From contig JAUYCF010000039.1 of NCBI GenBank assembly GCA_030692355.1, positions 1-64,000 of the forward strand: a stretch of DNA of 64,000 bases, read 5' to 3'. Below are positions 1-7,633 of the stretch, piece after piece; the first letter of the stretch is position 1; each line of letters begins with the position of its first letter. The stretch is from Thiobacillus sp. GTDB taxonomy: Bacteria > Pseudomonadota > Gammaproteobacteria > Burkholderiales > Thiobacillaceae. The position numbers were made by a program, and so were the translations under genes. The notes under the pieces are model-generated. The model saw only the letters and a program-made list of their open reading frames with translations, had not been told where the DNA came from and did no database searches.

Positions 1-201
1 GCGTTGCATGCGGTGCTCTGTGCCGCTGGCTACAACCTGCGCTGGTTGCTGAGGGCGATGGCCCGTCTGGGCCTGAAGGCCCTTTTATTGCGCCCGCTAT
101 TTGTGGCGCTGTTGGCTGCGTTCCTGCGCGCGAATCCGCTCCGGCAGGCTCATCCGGCGGCAGGGCTTTCGCTTGGGGTTGCTAGCGGGGGCGTTGGGTG
201 A
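1..201 (+). pseudogene. C-terminal end of an IS5-type transposase (cut by window edge)
   Basis: The reading frame is open from the first base and ends at TGA at 201. The translation begins ALHAVLCAAGYNLRWLLRAM, which matches the conserved last helix region of IS4/IS5-superfamily DDE transposases. The catalytic residues lie outside the window, so I cannot tell whether the transposase is intact. The right end of the element should fall between here and about 310, but I could not identify a terminal inverted repeat. It marks the left border of the accessory island. Confidence 0.55.
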
Positions 202-312
202 ATTTTGCAGGGGCGACTTTTTATTGTTTCCTTCGGAATGGCTGCGCACTGTTACTCTGAGTGGGCTCTACAGCCGCGCACGGCCGCCCTCAATGAGTGC
301 GGTCTAGGCACC

Positions 313-1182
313 TCACGTCATAGCCGACCATGAACAGCGCCGCCTCGAACGTATGCATGCGCTCGGCAAGGCTCGGCGCAGCGCAGCGCAACAACCCGAA
401 AACAACTCCGGCATCTCTTCCAGGATGCTTTCCATGATCCATCCTAACCGAATTTTGGCGCTCGCCCATTGTCCGGTCGTCTCTGGCGCGCCATAGGCCA
501 TGACGCCCGGGGAGCGGGCGTGCGGGAAGCGCTCGCGAACGGTGCGCGATGCCGTGGTCGCAGGAAAAGTCAGCGGCGCAGGCAGAGGATTTCCAGACTT
601 GCCGGTTGCCACGCGCCACGTTTCCACAAGCGATGCGATAGCGGCAGCGTCCCTTGAGTCATAGATCGGCAGTCCGTCTTCCGCGTAGATCGCATGCACC
701 TTGGTGAGCATCGAGTTCAGCATCTCCACTGGCGGGACGAGCGTATCCACATCGGCTTTATTCAGCGCAAAGGCGGCGCTCGTGTCTTTCAGGTACTGGC
801 AAAGCACGCCCGCTGCGGCCCGTGCGCTGAGGAAGGGGTAGGCGCCCGTGTTCCAATTGCGATTGCCACCCCATTGAAGAATGTCCCAGCAGGCGTCGAG
901 CGCATCCGGGTCGCTGTTTCTTCGAACTGCGTCGCGCAGCGCATGAGCCAACGCGGTCAGGCGCGCGCTTGCCTCCACCCAGTCGCCCGTCGCCATGCCG
1001 TGTGACTTCCAGGTGTAGTGCGCCAGAACGCTTTCCAGCCCGGTGACATCCACTTTCAGTCCCGAAGGCACGAAGCGGGATCGCTTGATGTCCAGGCGAA
1101 TCTTCAGTCGCGGCAACTCGCGGGCAAGCCAATCCAGAAAATCCTCAACATCCTGGTTGGCCAGAAATTCTTGTTTATTCAC
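313..1182 (-). CDS. Hypothetical protein, last gene of the envelope operon, probably frameshifted at its C terminus
   Basis: This encodes 289 residues from a GTG start at 1182, chosen because a purine-rich AGGGGG lies about 10 nt upstream and the frame further upstream belongs to the shadow of the preceding gene. I do not recognise a domain; the protein is soluble with no signal peptide. Near 390-400 (a run of four T on the coding strand) the natural-looking sequence jumps frame. The annotated frame ends in an arginine/serine-rich tail, while the neighbouring frame carries a more protein-like continuation (CAAPSLAERMHTFEAALFMV) and stops at 290. One missing base would join them. It lies 26 nt after the periplasmic protein gene, so it probably belongs to the same operon. 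Confidence 0.55.
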   Translation of the reverse strand: MNKQEFLANQDVEDFLDWLARELPRLKIRLDIKRSRFVPSGLKVDVTGLESVLAHYTWKSHGMATGDWVEASARLTALAHALRDAVRRNSDPDALDACWDILQWGGNRNWNTGAYPFLSARAAAGVLCQYLKDTSAAFALNKADVDTLVPPVEMLNSMLTKVHAIYAEDGLPIYDSRDAAAIASLVETWRVATGKSGNPLPAPLTFPATTASRTVRERFPHARSPGVMAYGAPETTGQWASAKIRLGWIMESILEEMPELFSGCCAALRRALPSACIRSRRRCSWSAMT

Positions 1183-1208
1183 TTGTACTTGCCCCCTGTT
1201 AAATGCAC

Positions 1209-2270
1209 TCAACGGGATCCGCCCCGCAGTCCGGCGAACTTGATCCGGCCGGCCTGCGCCAGATTCCGGGTGGGCAAGGTGATGACCTGCTCGAAGGGCT
1301 GTGCCCCCTTGCGAAACAGCACGATTCCCGGGCTCTGAAACTTCCGCTCCGTCGCGCTTTTCGAGAAATAGACCCGCCTCCCCGGATAAACTCCAAGGAA
1401 AAGCCCTTCCCCAAACTCGACCCGCAGTTCCCCAAAGGGAAGCCGGCCGTCGTCCTGCACCAGGCCGCCGTAGACCCGTAGCGGGCCATCGTCCCGGATG
1501 TTGGTGAAGGGGTGGCGGGTCTCGTAGCATTCGTCGATGTCCCAGCCGTTGTCCTTGCCGAAGCAGACCATGTGCTCGGGGCTGGATTTCGGCGGGGGAT
1601 TGGCGTGGCGGGCGATCGAGAACATCGTGCCCGGCAGCACGGGGTTGATCGCGGCGGTCAGGGCGGCCAGACCCCACAGGGCTTCCCGCCATTTCGAGCC
1701 GATGTCGACCTTGCGACCGATCGTCTTTGCCATCACGTGCACGTCGTCATACCACTTCGGCGAGTAGACGATCCGCCCCTGCACGATGAGGTCCGTGTGC
1801 TCGCCGCGATTGCGGTAGGTGACCTTGGTGACTTCGACGGAAAAGGCCTGGGCGGGATCGTCCAGCGCTTCGACGATTCGTCGCGTCTTCTCGTGGTCGT
1901 CCCGCGCGCTGTCGAGCTGGTCGGCGACCTGGGCGTCGATCTCGGCGCCGTTCGAGACGATCACGGTGTTGACCTTGTCGGTATCGACGTCGGCAAGGAT
2001 GCGCACGGCGAACAGTCCGTTCTCCTCGTCGACGGACAGGATCTCGTGCTTCCTGATCCGGCCACCGTTGTATTCATCAGTGCGCGAGCGATAGGCGTCG
2101 CCTTCCAGCGTCGACTGGCCAGTGACGAACGTCCCGGCGACCTGGCCGACGGCAGCGGTCCTGGCGTTGGCAAGCGCCTCGTCCACCGACGTTCCGTAAC
2201 CGGTGACGGTGACCTCCGCCGCCTGGGCGCTTAGGCCCAGGCAGGCGAGGAGGGCGAGCCATCGCTTCAT
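1209..2270 (-). CDS. Secreted protein with LPP20/FlgT N-terminal-like region
   Basis: 353 residues with a clear Sec signal peptide (MKRWLALLACLGLSAQAAEV, cleavage after AQA). Residues about 20-115 (VTGYGTSVDEALANARTAAV, then a stretch of alternating strands) resemble the small alpha/beta domain of LPP20 lipoproteins and the FlgT N-terminal domain. This is a pattern judgement, not a profile hit. The rest is unrecognised; a hydrophobic segment near residues 200-220 may be a membrane or buried helix. Its start overlaps the stop of the upstream lipoprotein gene by 4 nt (ATGA), so the two are probably translationally coupled and act together in the periplasm. Function unknown. Confidence 0.7.
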   Translation of the reverse strand: MKRWLALLACLGLSAQAAEVTVTGYGTSVDEALANARTAAVGQVAGTFVTGQSTLEGDAYRSRTDEYNGGRIRKHEILSVDEENGLFAVRILADVDTDKVNTVIVSNGAEIDAQVADQLDSARDDHEKTRRIVEALDDPAQAFSVEVTKVTYRNRGEHTDLIVQGRIVYSPKWYDDVHVMAKTIGRKVDIGSKWREALWGLAALTAAINPVLPGTMFSIARHANPPPKSSPEHMVCFGKDNGWDIDECYETRHPFTNIRDDGPLRVYGGLVQDDGRLPFGELRVEFGEGLFLGVYPGRRVYFSKSATERKFQSPGIVLFRKGAQPFEQVITLPTRNLAQAGRIKFAGLRGGSR

Positions 2271-2926
2271 TGCAGCGTGCCCCGCATCATTCCGGACACC
2301 TGGTGCGCCGCAGCGATGGAATGGCGGGTGGTGGTGAGCTCCACGATCACCTGTTCGCCCTCGAAGACACGGAGGCTGACGTAGGAACCCTTAAGAATGG
2401 CGGCGCTGTTGTCCTGGATGCGCTCAGTCAGGATCGTGGCGAGGTGTTGCGCCTGGCGGGCTTTCTCGGTGTGGGCGCCCTTGGCTTCCATATCGAGGTC
2501 GTCCATGGCGTCCGTGTCGAGGTTGCTCGTTGACGCACCGGGGTCCGCGGTCTCTTCCGACTGGAAGGCCCGCGCGTAGCTGCGGGCAACCCGGGTCAGT
2601 GTCTTGGTGGACTTGACGTCATTACTGAGGAACTCAGTAACCGTGCGCTTCGCGCGCATGGTGGCGATCATCAGCGCGGTCTCGCGTCCGGACGAGGTAT
2701 CCGCGCTCAGGCTGGCCGTTCCCTTGCTGGTGATCTTCACCCAGTTTCCCTGCTCGTCGAACACCAGGTTCAGCGTGCCGCTGGAGCCGTCAAAAGCTGA
2801 TTCTGCAAGCCGTGAGGCACCCGCGTCAGGTTTGATGGCCGGGTCGGGATGATTCGCCTGCTTGCTTCCGGGGGAGGAACAGGCGGCCAAGGCCAGGGCC
2901 AGAATGGTCACGATCAGTGCTTTCAT
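2267..2926 (-). CDS. Lipoprotein of unknown function
   Basis: 219 residues. The N terminus MKALIVTILALALAACSSPG is a type II signal peptide with lipobox LAAC (lipidated Cys16). The Ser after Cys suggests outer-membrane sorting under the Lol +2 rule. The mature part is polar, with an alpha-helical region rich in Thr/Arg/Glu (about 80-180), and I recognise no domain. It overlaps the upstream TPR-like gene and the downstream secreted-protein gene by 4 nt each. This links it tightly to one operon that starts with the 58-residue gene behind operator A. Confidence 0.75.
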   Translation of the reverse strand: MKALIVTILALALAACSSPGSKQANHPDPAIKPDAGASRLAESAFDGSSGTLNLVFDEQGNWVKITSKGTASLSADTSSGRETALMIATMRAKRTVTEFLSNDVKSTKTLTRVARSYARAFQSEETADPGASTSNLDTDAMDDLDMEAKGAHTEKARQAQHLATILTERIQDNSAAILKGSYVSLRVFEGEQVIVELTTTRHSIAAAHQVSGMMRGTLQ

Positions 2927-3288
2927 GTGCGTTCTCCTTCATTTGATTCAGGTGGTGTGGTGGGTGCGTTGTCTGCTTCGGCGGCGATAAGGTCGCGATG
3001 CCGATCGAGAAACGCCTGCGCATGTTTCGGCAGCTGGCGTGGATTCAGTTGCCGCAGCCGCTCGTAAGTGGTTACAGCCTCCCGCATGCACCCCAGCTGC
3101 TCGTATACGGCCCCCAGCTCGATGAGTTGCTCGATGTCCTCTGGCTTGTCCTCCATCAGGGGGGGCAGCGACTTGCCGAGCAGCACATAGGTTTCGCGCA
3201 TCTGCCGAGTGAAGGCTTCAACCAACTGCTCGGTCCGCTTCTCTGGCGCGTTCGGCTTGCGGCCTGGGTGATCGGGATGGCGCGGCAT
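2923..3288 (-). CDS. Small TPR-like helical protein
   Basis: 121 residues. The ATG at 3288 is preceded by AAGG and lies 4 nt after the stop of the 58-residue gene. Residues about 50-90 (IEQLIELGAVYEQLGCMREA followed by VTTYERLRQLNP) have the spacing of a single tetratricopeptide repeat. Flanks are charged, with no signal peptide, so it is probably cytoplasmic and mediates protein contacts. It is the second gene of the operon behind operator A and is followed, with 4-nt overlap, by the lipoprotein gene. A TPR adaptor is the best reading, but no partner is evident from sequence. Confidence 0.7.
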   Translation of the reverse strand: MPRHPDHPGRKPNAPEKRTEQLVEAFTRQMRETYVLLGKSLPPLMEDKPEDIEQLIELGAVYEQLGCMREAVTTYERLRQLNPRQLPKHAQAFLDRHRDLIAAEADNAPTTPPESNEGERT

Positions 3289-3292
3289 GACC

Positions 3293-3469
3293 TTATCGCC
3301 CGAGCACGCGTGAGGCGCTGGACGCGCGGTAGCCGGGAAACTGGGCAGCCGCCGTGCGTTTGGCCGTCTCATTGTCGGGCGCGCGAACTTCGATGCGAAG
3401 GTTCGACAACGGCCCGGCGCTCGACTCGACGCGGACGAGGAAGACGGAATAGGTGTGCATGAATGCCAT
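3293..3469 (-). CDS. Small protein, 58 aa, first gene of operon
   Basis: Starts at ATG 3469 with an AGGAG ribosome-binding site 6 nt upstream and ends in TAA at 3293, four bases before the next ATG. The sequence MAFMHTYSVFLVRVESSAGP continues into a short strand-helix unit containing NETAKRTAAAQFPGY. This resembles small uncharacterised proteins often found on plasmids and integrated elements, where Asn-Glu-Thr-Ala-Lys and a Pro-Gly-Tyr turn are conserved. Basic (pI high), no membrane segment. Its position directly after operator A makes it the leader gene of the unit. Function unknown. Confidence 0.6.
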   Translation of the reverse strand: MAFMHTYSVFLVRVESSAGPLSNLRIEVRAPDNETAKRTAAAQFPGYRASSASRVLGR

Positions 3470-3558
3470 GTGTGTCTCCTGATGAACAAGGTTTCTGGGG
3501 CACGCGAGGCCAGGCCATTCTGCTGGCGTTCACGATGGAGACAGCATGACAAGCGGGT

Positions 3559-3573
3559 CGACAGCATGTGTCG
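3559..3573 (-). promoter_or_regulatory. Shared island operator, copy A
   Basis: Read toward the gene at 3469: CGACACATGCTGTCG. One of seven copies of CGAC(A/T)CAT-N2-TGTCG; 89 nt lie between it and the 58-aa gene start. Confidence 0.7.
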
Positions 3574-3690
3574 CGGATGCCTTTCAATTGACAACAAGGC
3601 AGACCGGTTTTTCTTAACGTTTGAAATCCAGTGGCGTCCCGGGCAGCGGCCTGGTGCCTTGGGACACGCCCATGCGATTACGATCACGCC

Positions 3691-3728
3691 AAGAAAAATG
3701 GCCAGCTTGGTGTTGTCCAAACTGGCCA
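3691..3728 (-). terminator. Rho-independent terminator after the first Sel1 gene
   Basis: On the minus strand a 12-bp stem (TGGCCAGTTTGG with CCAAGCTGGCCA, one G-T pair) and a 6-nt loop are followed directly by TTTTTCTT. It lies 70 nt after the stop of the Sel1 gene at 3798 and before operator A. This separates the Sel1 unit from the envelope operon and shows operator A must serve its own promoter. Confidence 0.75.
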
Positions 3729-3797
3729 CTCGAATTGAATTGCCTCAGGAAGATCGCGGGAATCTGGAACTGTGCTCGCTCTCTGAGGCGTTATCGA

Positions 3798-4778
3798 TCA
3801 TTCCTTTAGTTCGTCCGGGGAATGAGGGTCTTCAGCCCCCAGTTCCCGAAGCTTTTCGGGCGCCATTTCCTCACCATGTTCTGCCGCAAGGCGAAACCAC
3901 CTGATCGCCTCTGCCTTGTCCTGGGGAACGCCATGGCCCGACTCATACTTCAAGCCCAGTGCAAACTCGGCGTAAGGATGACACGCCTCAGCGGCCTTCA
4001 GGTACCAGGCAATCTCTTCGCGTTCGTTCTTGGGTAGCCCGCCGGCGCCTTTGTGGTACATGGTGCCGAGGTAATACTGGGCATCGGGGTGCCATTGCTC
4101 AGCTGCCTGACGGAACCAGGCCGCTTTCTGAGTCTCGTCTTTCGGGACGCCTGTCCCTCGCGAATACATCAAGCCGAGCTCATACTGCGCGTTGGGTTCA
4201 CCCTGCTCAGCCGCTTTTCGAAACCAGTTGGCTGCTTCAACCATGTTCTTGGGAACACCTGTTCCAACTTGATACATCCAGCCCAGATGTACCTGTGCGA
4301 ATGCGACATGTGCGCCATTTGTGCTTTCGGCTGCCTTGAGAATCCAGGCGGCAGCCTCCTTGTCATCCTGAGAAACGCCTCGCCCCTCCTGATGCTTCAA
4401 TCCAATCGCGAACTGCGACTCCTGATGGCCTTGCTCCGCGGCCTTCCTGAACCACTTGGCAGCTATGGAATCATCTTGTTCATCCCGGGAAACGGAGCTG
4501 ATTGAAACGCCGTACAAGTTCCCTCGCTCGTACCATAGCCCCAAGTCGTGCTGGCTATTGGTGTGGCCCTGCTCCGCGGCTTTGCGCAGCCACTTCAGCG
4601 CTTCAGTCGCATTGGCCAATTCATCCATATCGAAGTTAGTGAAGCACGCGTGGCCCAGCGCGTACTGTGCGTCGGGATCACCCCGCTCGGCATCTGCCCG
4701 ATGTTTGGCGGTGAATTCGTCATCGATGTAAACACTACCTGGCGTTGTCTCGCTCGTCTTCGAGTTGTCGTTTGCCAT
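3798..4778 (-). CDS. Sel1-repeat protein
   Basis: 326 residues, no signal peptide, hence probably cytoplasmic. From about residue 28 to 310 it is built of roughly seven Sel1-like repeats (about 36 residues each, core A-x-x-W-x-x-x-A-A-E-x-G-x-x-x-A-Q-x-x-L-G and G-x-G-V-P-x-D). Examples are AANWFRKAAEQGEPNAQYEL and AIRWFRLAAEHGEE. Sel1 repeats form alpha-solenoids that scaffold protein complexes; here the partner is unknown. Operator B lies 66 nt upstream and a strong terminator follows, so it is a single-gene unit. It is a paralogue of the next Sel1 gene at 5036-5974, and a third decayed copy lies at 10955. Confidence 0.9.
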   Translation of the reverse strand: MANDNSKTSETTPGSVYIDDEFTAKHRADAERGDPDAQYALGHACFTNFDMDELANATEALKWLRKAAEQGHTNSQHDLGLWYERGNLYGVSISSVSRDEQDDSIAAKWFRKAAEQGHQESQFAIGLKHQEGRGVSQDDKEAAAWILKAAESTNGAHVAFAQVHLGWMYQVGTGVPKNMVEAANWFRKAAEQGEPNAQYELGLMYSRGTGVPKDETQKAAWFRQAAEQWHPDAQYYLGTMYHKGAGGLPKNEREEIAWYLKAAEACHPYAEFALGLKYESGHGVPQDKAEAIRWFRLAAEHGEEMAPEKLRELGAEDPHSPDELKE

Positions 4779-4825
4779 TTGTTTTCTCCGGAGTCTGGTG
4801 TTCAGTTGGGACGCTCCAACCGAAA

Positions 4826-4950
4826 TCAGGATATAAAGAAAGACGACAAATTGTGTCGACTTACCCCGGGCGGGGCGTTCTCGAAGAAATGCGCTGATTT
4901 CGACATCGCCAGGGTGTCTCGTTCGTGGTGGCTGAGTAGGGCTTGCCTCA
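4826..4950 (-). pseudogene. Remnant of a second DUF2779 gene (3' end only)
   Basis: The minus strand encodes ALLSHHERDTLAMSKSAHFF followed by ENAPPG. It aligns with the C terminus of the intact DUF2779 protein at 6120-7616 (SLLSYCERDTLAMVRLAHFF). The DNA also aligns (CTCGAAGAAATGCGC is shared exactly). Nothing upstream of this tail remains. The remnant sits in front of a Sel1 gene exactly as the intact DUF2779 gene sits in front of the other Sel1 gene, so a [DUF2779 - operator - Sel1] block was duplicated and one DUF2779 copy was lost. Confidence 0.75.
4844..4858 (-). promoter_or_regulatory. Shared island operator, copy B
   Basis: Read toward the Sel1 gene at 4778: CGACACAATTTGTCG, 65 nt from its start. 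It lies in DNA that is a decayed duplicate of the 3' end of the DUF2779 gene, as does copy C in the intact gene. Confidence 0.7.
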
Positions 4951-5035
4951 GCCTAATGAATCTTGAGTTTTTCCCCATTGAACAGTTGTTCAGGTCGTCG
5001 ATTGGCCGGAGTGTTAAGCGCATGAGGGACGTGCC

Positions 5036-5974
5036 TTAATGCACCCCCCCTTCGGCCTCGACGTCTACGAGATGGTGCGCAGACTCCGCGGCCGCCCTCC
5101 GACGCCATTTCTGGGATTCGGCTCGGTCAGGAGGGATGCCCCATCCATATTTGTACAAGTCCGCCAGATACATCGCCCAGACCTCACAGGACTCTGCCGC
5201 CTTGCGATAGGCGGTGAGCATTTCCTTAAGTGGGACGCCACGCGCTTTGCAGGTTTTCTGGAGATCACTTCCCTCCGGCTCGAAATTCGCGTCCCGTGAC
5301 TCGGCCTCGACATACCATTCCGCGGCGACCGCAGTGTCCTTGGGGATGCCAATTCCTTTTGCGTATCGATCGGCAATATCCCAGGGGGCTTTCGGATCAC
5401 CTTTCTCGGCAGCTTTGAAGAGCCAGGCCACCGCGGTTTCGTCGTTCTTGGGAATGCCTCTACCTTCTTCGTACATTTTCGCGATTTGGTAGGCGGCTTC
5501 CCCTGCGGTTAAGTCCCACCCCTCAAGGCTATCCGCATTGTTGAACGCTTTCAGGTACCAGCTCATTGCTTCGGCTGGATCCTTTTCTATGGATTGATCG
5601 CCCAACTTGCACTGAGCAAGTGGATTTCCAAGGTCGGCAGCCTCGCGATACCTACCGAGGTGCATCATCGCCCCTATATGGCCTTGTGCAGCGGCCTTGC
5701 TGAACCAGACATCTCCTTCAGCTTGATCCTTGGCAACAGTCCCTACCCCGTGCCGGTAATAGAGACCTAACCTGTATTGGGCTATAACATGACCTTGCTC
5801 CGCGGCTTTCAGGAACCACCTTAGGGCCGCTGTCCTGCGCTCTTTCGTATCCGTTCCTGGGGAGTAGCTTTCATACAGCCGCGCCAGTTGGAACTGCGCT
5901 TCGGCATCTCCCTGCTCGGCTGCGGGGCGGCATTTGGCTTCCTGTTCGGCGCGCTTTTCTGCGTAGTGCATCAT
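5036..5974 (-). CDS. Sel1-repeat protein, second copy
   Basis: 312 residues from ATG 5974 (a double ATG), preceded by GGGAG at 6 nt. No signal peptide. Sel1 repeats cover about residues 18-290 (AALRWFLKAAEQGHVIAQYR, AVAWLFKAAEKGDPKA and others), with a longer irregular linker around residues 190-250. Paralogous to the product of 3798-4778 but clearly diverged. It lies 145 nt after the DUF2779 stop, and operator C sits at the very end of the DUF2779 gene. It may therefore be transcribed both from its own promoter and by read-through from the AAA-DUF2779 operon. Confidence 0.9.
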   Translation of the reverse strand: MMHYAEKRAEQEAKCRPAAEQGDAEAQFQLARLYESYSPGTDTKERRTAALRWFLKAAEQGHVIAQYRLGLYYRHGVGTVAKDQAEGDVWFSKAAAQGHIGAMMHLGRYREAADLGNPLAQCKLGDQSIEKDPAEAMSWYLKAFNNADSLEGWDLTAGEAAYQIAKMYEEGRGIPKNDETAVAWLFKAAEKGDPKAPWDIADRYAKGIGIPKDTAVAAEWYVEAESRDANFEPEGSDLQKTCKARGVPLKEMLTAYRKAAESCEVWAMYLADLYKYGWGIPPDRAESQKWRRRAAAESAHHLVDVEAEGGVH

Positions 5975-6119
5975 GTGCTCCCTTGGGTGGTGTGTGTGAG
6001 ATAGTCGAGTTTGCGGATCAATCAATTAGTGCGCCCGATTTCACTCTCAGAGCGCCAACGGCGGGTTTCAGGTCAGATCCTTCGGCCTTATATTGGGTAA
6101 TCGAGAGCGTGAGTGTCTC

Positions 6120-7616
6120 TCATAACTCGACAATATGTGTCGACGGATTCTGGGCCGCGCCGCACTCGAAGAAATGCGCCAGCCTCACCATGGCCAGCGT
6201 GTCGCGTTCGCAATAGCTGAGCAGGGATTCACGCAGGCTGGTTCGGCGCGCATCCGGCAAGTCCGGATTCATCAGCTCTGCAAAAACATGCTGGGCCTGA
6301 ACACCATTACGGACTTCGAGATCGCCGTAGGCCAGCTCAGGGGCGATGGTGGGCAGAACATCCTTGATCTTCCATGAGCCATGCATGTCTGGGTGGTAAT
6401 AGTGCGCACGGGCGATTGGCAGCAGGTCGACGATCCGGTCGGCCGCCGCGTTGAGTGCGGGGGCGAGGTCGGGGAAGCACAGCGCCAGGTGCCGGATGTG
6501 GCTGCGCTCCGTGCCGGCGTTGTAGACAAGGATGGGTCCAGTCTGGCCCAGCACATCGACCAGCGACTCGGCGAAGGCACGGCGCGGATCGTCGGTGCCA
6601 AGGGCCAAGAAGGCCTTGTGCTCGATTGTTCCATTGCGAGTTTCAATGTGGCACGACCACTGGAACGGGATCTGTTGATAAGGCCGTGTGTTCGCCCAGA
6701 CGGGGACGGCAGGGTTGGCCGTTTCAAAGTCGATGTAATAGCGCGGGTAGGCAAGGTGCTGAATTTGCTCCTGTGCTTCCGGGCTGAGTTCATACCGCCC
6801 ACTCGTGCACACGCGCTGGATGCGTTGATGGAGCGGGTTTTTCAACCGGAAGGCCGGGACCTCACGCATGTCGTCATACCCCTCAATGCGCAGATCGATG
6901 GCGAGTTCATCGGCCCAGGGCAGGATTTCCACGGGGTAGTAGGCTTTTGACCCCGGCACGCGTTTTGGCGCGCAGCTGTGGAAGAACGGGCAGCGGTTGG
7001 GTTTCTCACACTGGTCACCGGTATCGATCAGGGGCTCCTTGCTGGCGAGGGTGTCTCGTGCCGCATTCACCCAGCCTGGGATCTGCGATTCAAAGCTATG
7101 AGTGGCGACGGTCACGTCGACGTGCTTCAAAAGGCCGTCGTAGTTGCCGTCGCCCCGGTAGGTGAAGGATTTGTCGATGATAGCGACCTCGACGCGTGTG
7201 ACCGGGATGCCGGCCTTTCGTGCTACCCAGGCCTGGATCGCGGCATCGTCCAAATAATTGGGTTTGACCTCGGTGGCGGATTTGACCTCGACCATGCGGT
7301 AACCGACGGCGTCTGGCAGCAGCAGGTCAGCGCGCACCAGCACGCCATCGGTCTCGAAGGTGGCTTCGAAGATTGGGCGTGGCGCACCAGAGAGGACGCG
7401 CTTTGTCTCTGCAAGTTGTTGTGCTGCGGAAGGCGCATCGATCAGCACACCATCCGGATAGAAGGTGCGGGCGGCCTCGCCGATCTGATTGCCGATGTCG
7501 AAGCGCATCTGCATGGCAGGGTCGATTTCCGCGAGCTGAGGGCGGTAGGTATGCAGCCACAGGCGGCGCGGACATTGCCGGTGGTACTGAATGCGCGACT
7601 TGGACAATCCACTCAT
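6120..7616 (-). CDS. DUF2779 protein: Cas4-like Fe-S nuclease fused to DEDD exonuclease
   Basis: 498 residues from ATG 7616 (GAGGT at 7 nt). Two nuclease modules are visible. Residues 10-220 are a PD-(D/E)XK fold of the RecB/Cas4 type: Glu84, Asp97 (VRADLLL), Glu110-Val-Lys112. Four cysteines, Cys15 (QCPRRLW), Cys203, Cys209 and Cys215, are placed as in the Cas4/AddB 4Fe-4S cluster. Residues 290-485 match a DnaQ/RNase H-like exonuclease: YYIDFETA (Asp296, Glu298), VYNAGTE, VDLLP, and CERDTLAM with Asp472. Family members carrying DUF2779 are uncharacterised as far as I know. Its gene lies 17 nt after the double-AAA+ ATPase gene, so the two probably form one DNA- or RNA-processing machine. Confidence 0.85.
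   Translation of the reverse strand: MSGLSKSRIQYHRQCPRRLWLHTYRPQLAEIDPAMQMRFDIGNQIGEAARTFYPDGVLIDAPSAAQQLAETKRVLSGAPRPIFEATFETDGVLVRADLLLPDAVGYRMVEVKSATEVKPNYLDDAAIQAWVARKAGIPVTRVEVAIIDKSFTYRGDGNYDGLLKHVDVTVATHSFESQIPGWVNAARDTLASKEPLIDTGDQCEKPNRCPFFHSCAPKRVPGSKAYYPVEILPWADELAIDLRIEGYDDMREVPAFRLKNPLHQRIQRVCTSGRYELSPEAQEQIQHLAYPRYYIDFETANPAVPVWANTRPYQQIPFQWSCHIETRNGTIEHKAFLALGTDDPRRAFAESLVDVLGQTGPILVYNAGTERSHIRHLALCFPDLAPALNAAADRIVDLLPIARAHYYHPDMHGSWKIKDVLPTIAPELAYGDLEVRNGVQAQHVFAELMNPDLPDARRTSLRESLLSYCERDTLAMVRLAHFFECGAAQNPSTHIVEL
6128..6142 (-). promoter_or_regulatory. Shared island operator, copy C, inside the DUF2779 3' end
   Basis: Read toward the Sel1 gene at 5974: CGACACATATTGTCG. It overlaps the last codons of the DUF2779 gene (encoding STHIVEL and stop) and lies 153 nt before the Sel1 start. 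Confidence 0.7.
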
Positions 7617-7633
7617 GTCTGACCTCGATTCGA

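Noticed and set aside
201-310. Right inverted repeat of the IS5-type element at the left edge
   Set aside because: No match to the GGAAG-type end or to another known terminus could be seen, and the left end is outside the window.
3455-3904. Plus-strand open frame across the operator A / terminator region
   Set aside because: It runs antisense to the Sel1 gene and 58-aa gene, has no ribosome-binding site and no protein-like composition.
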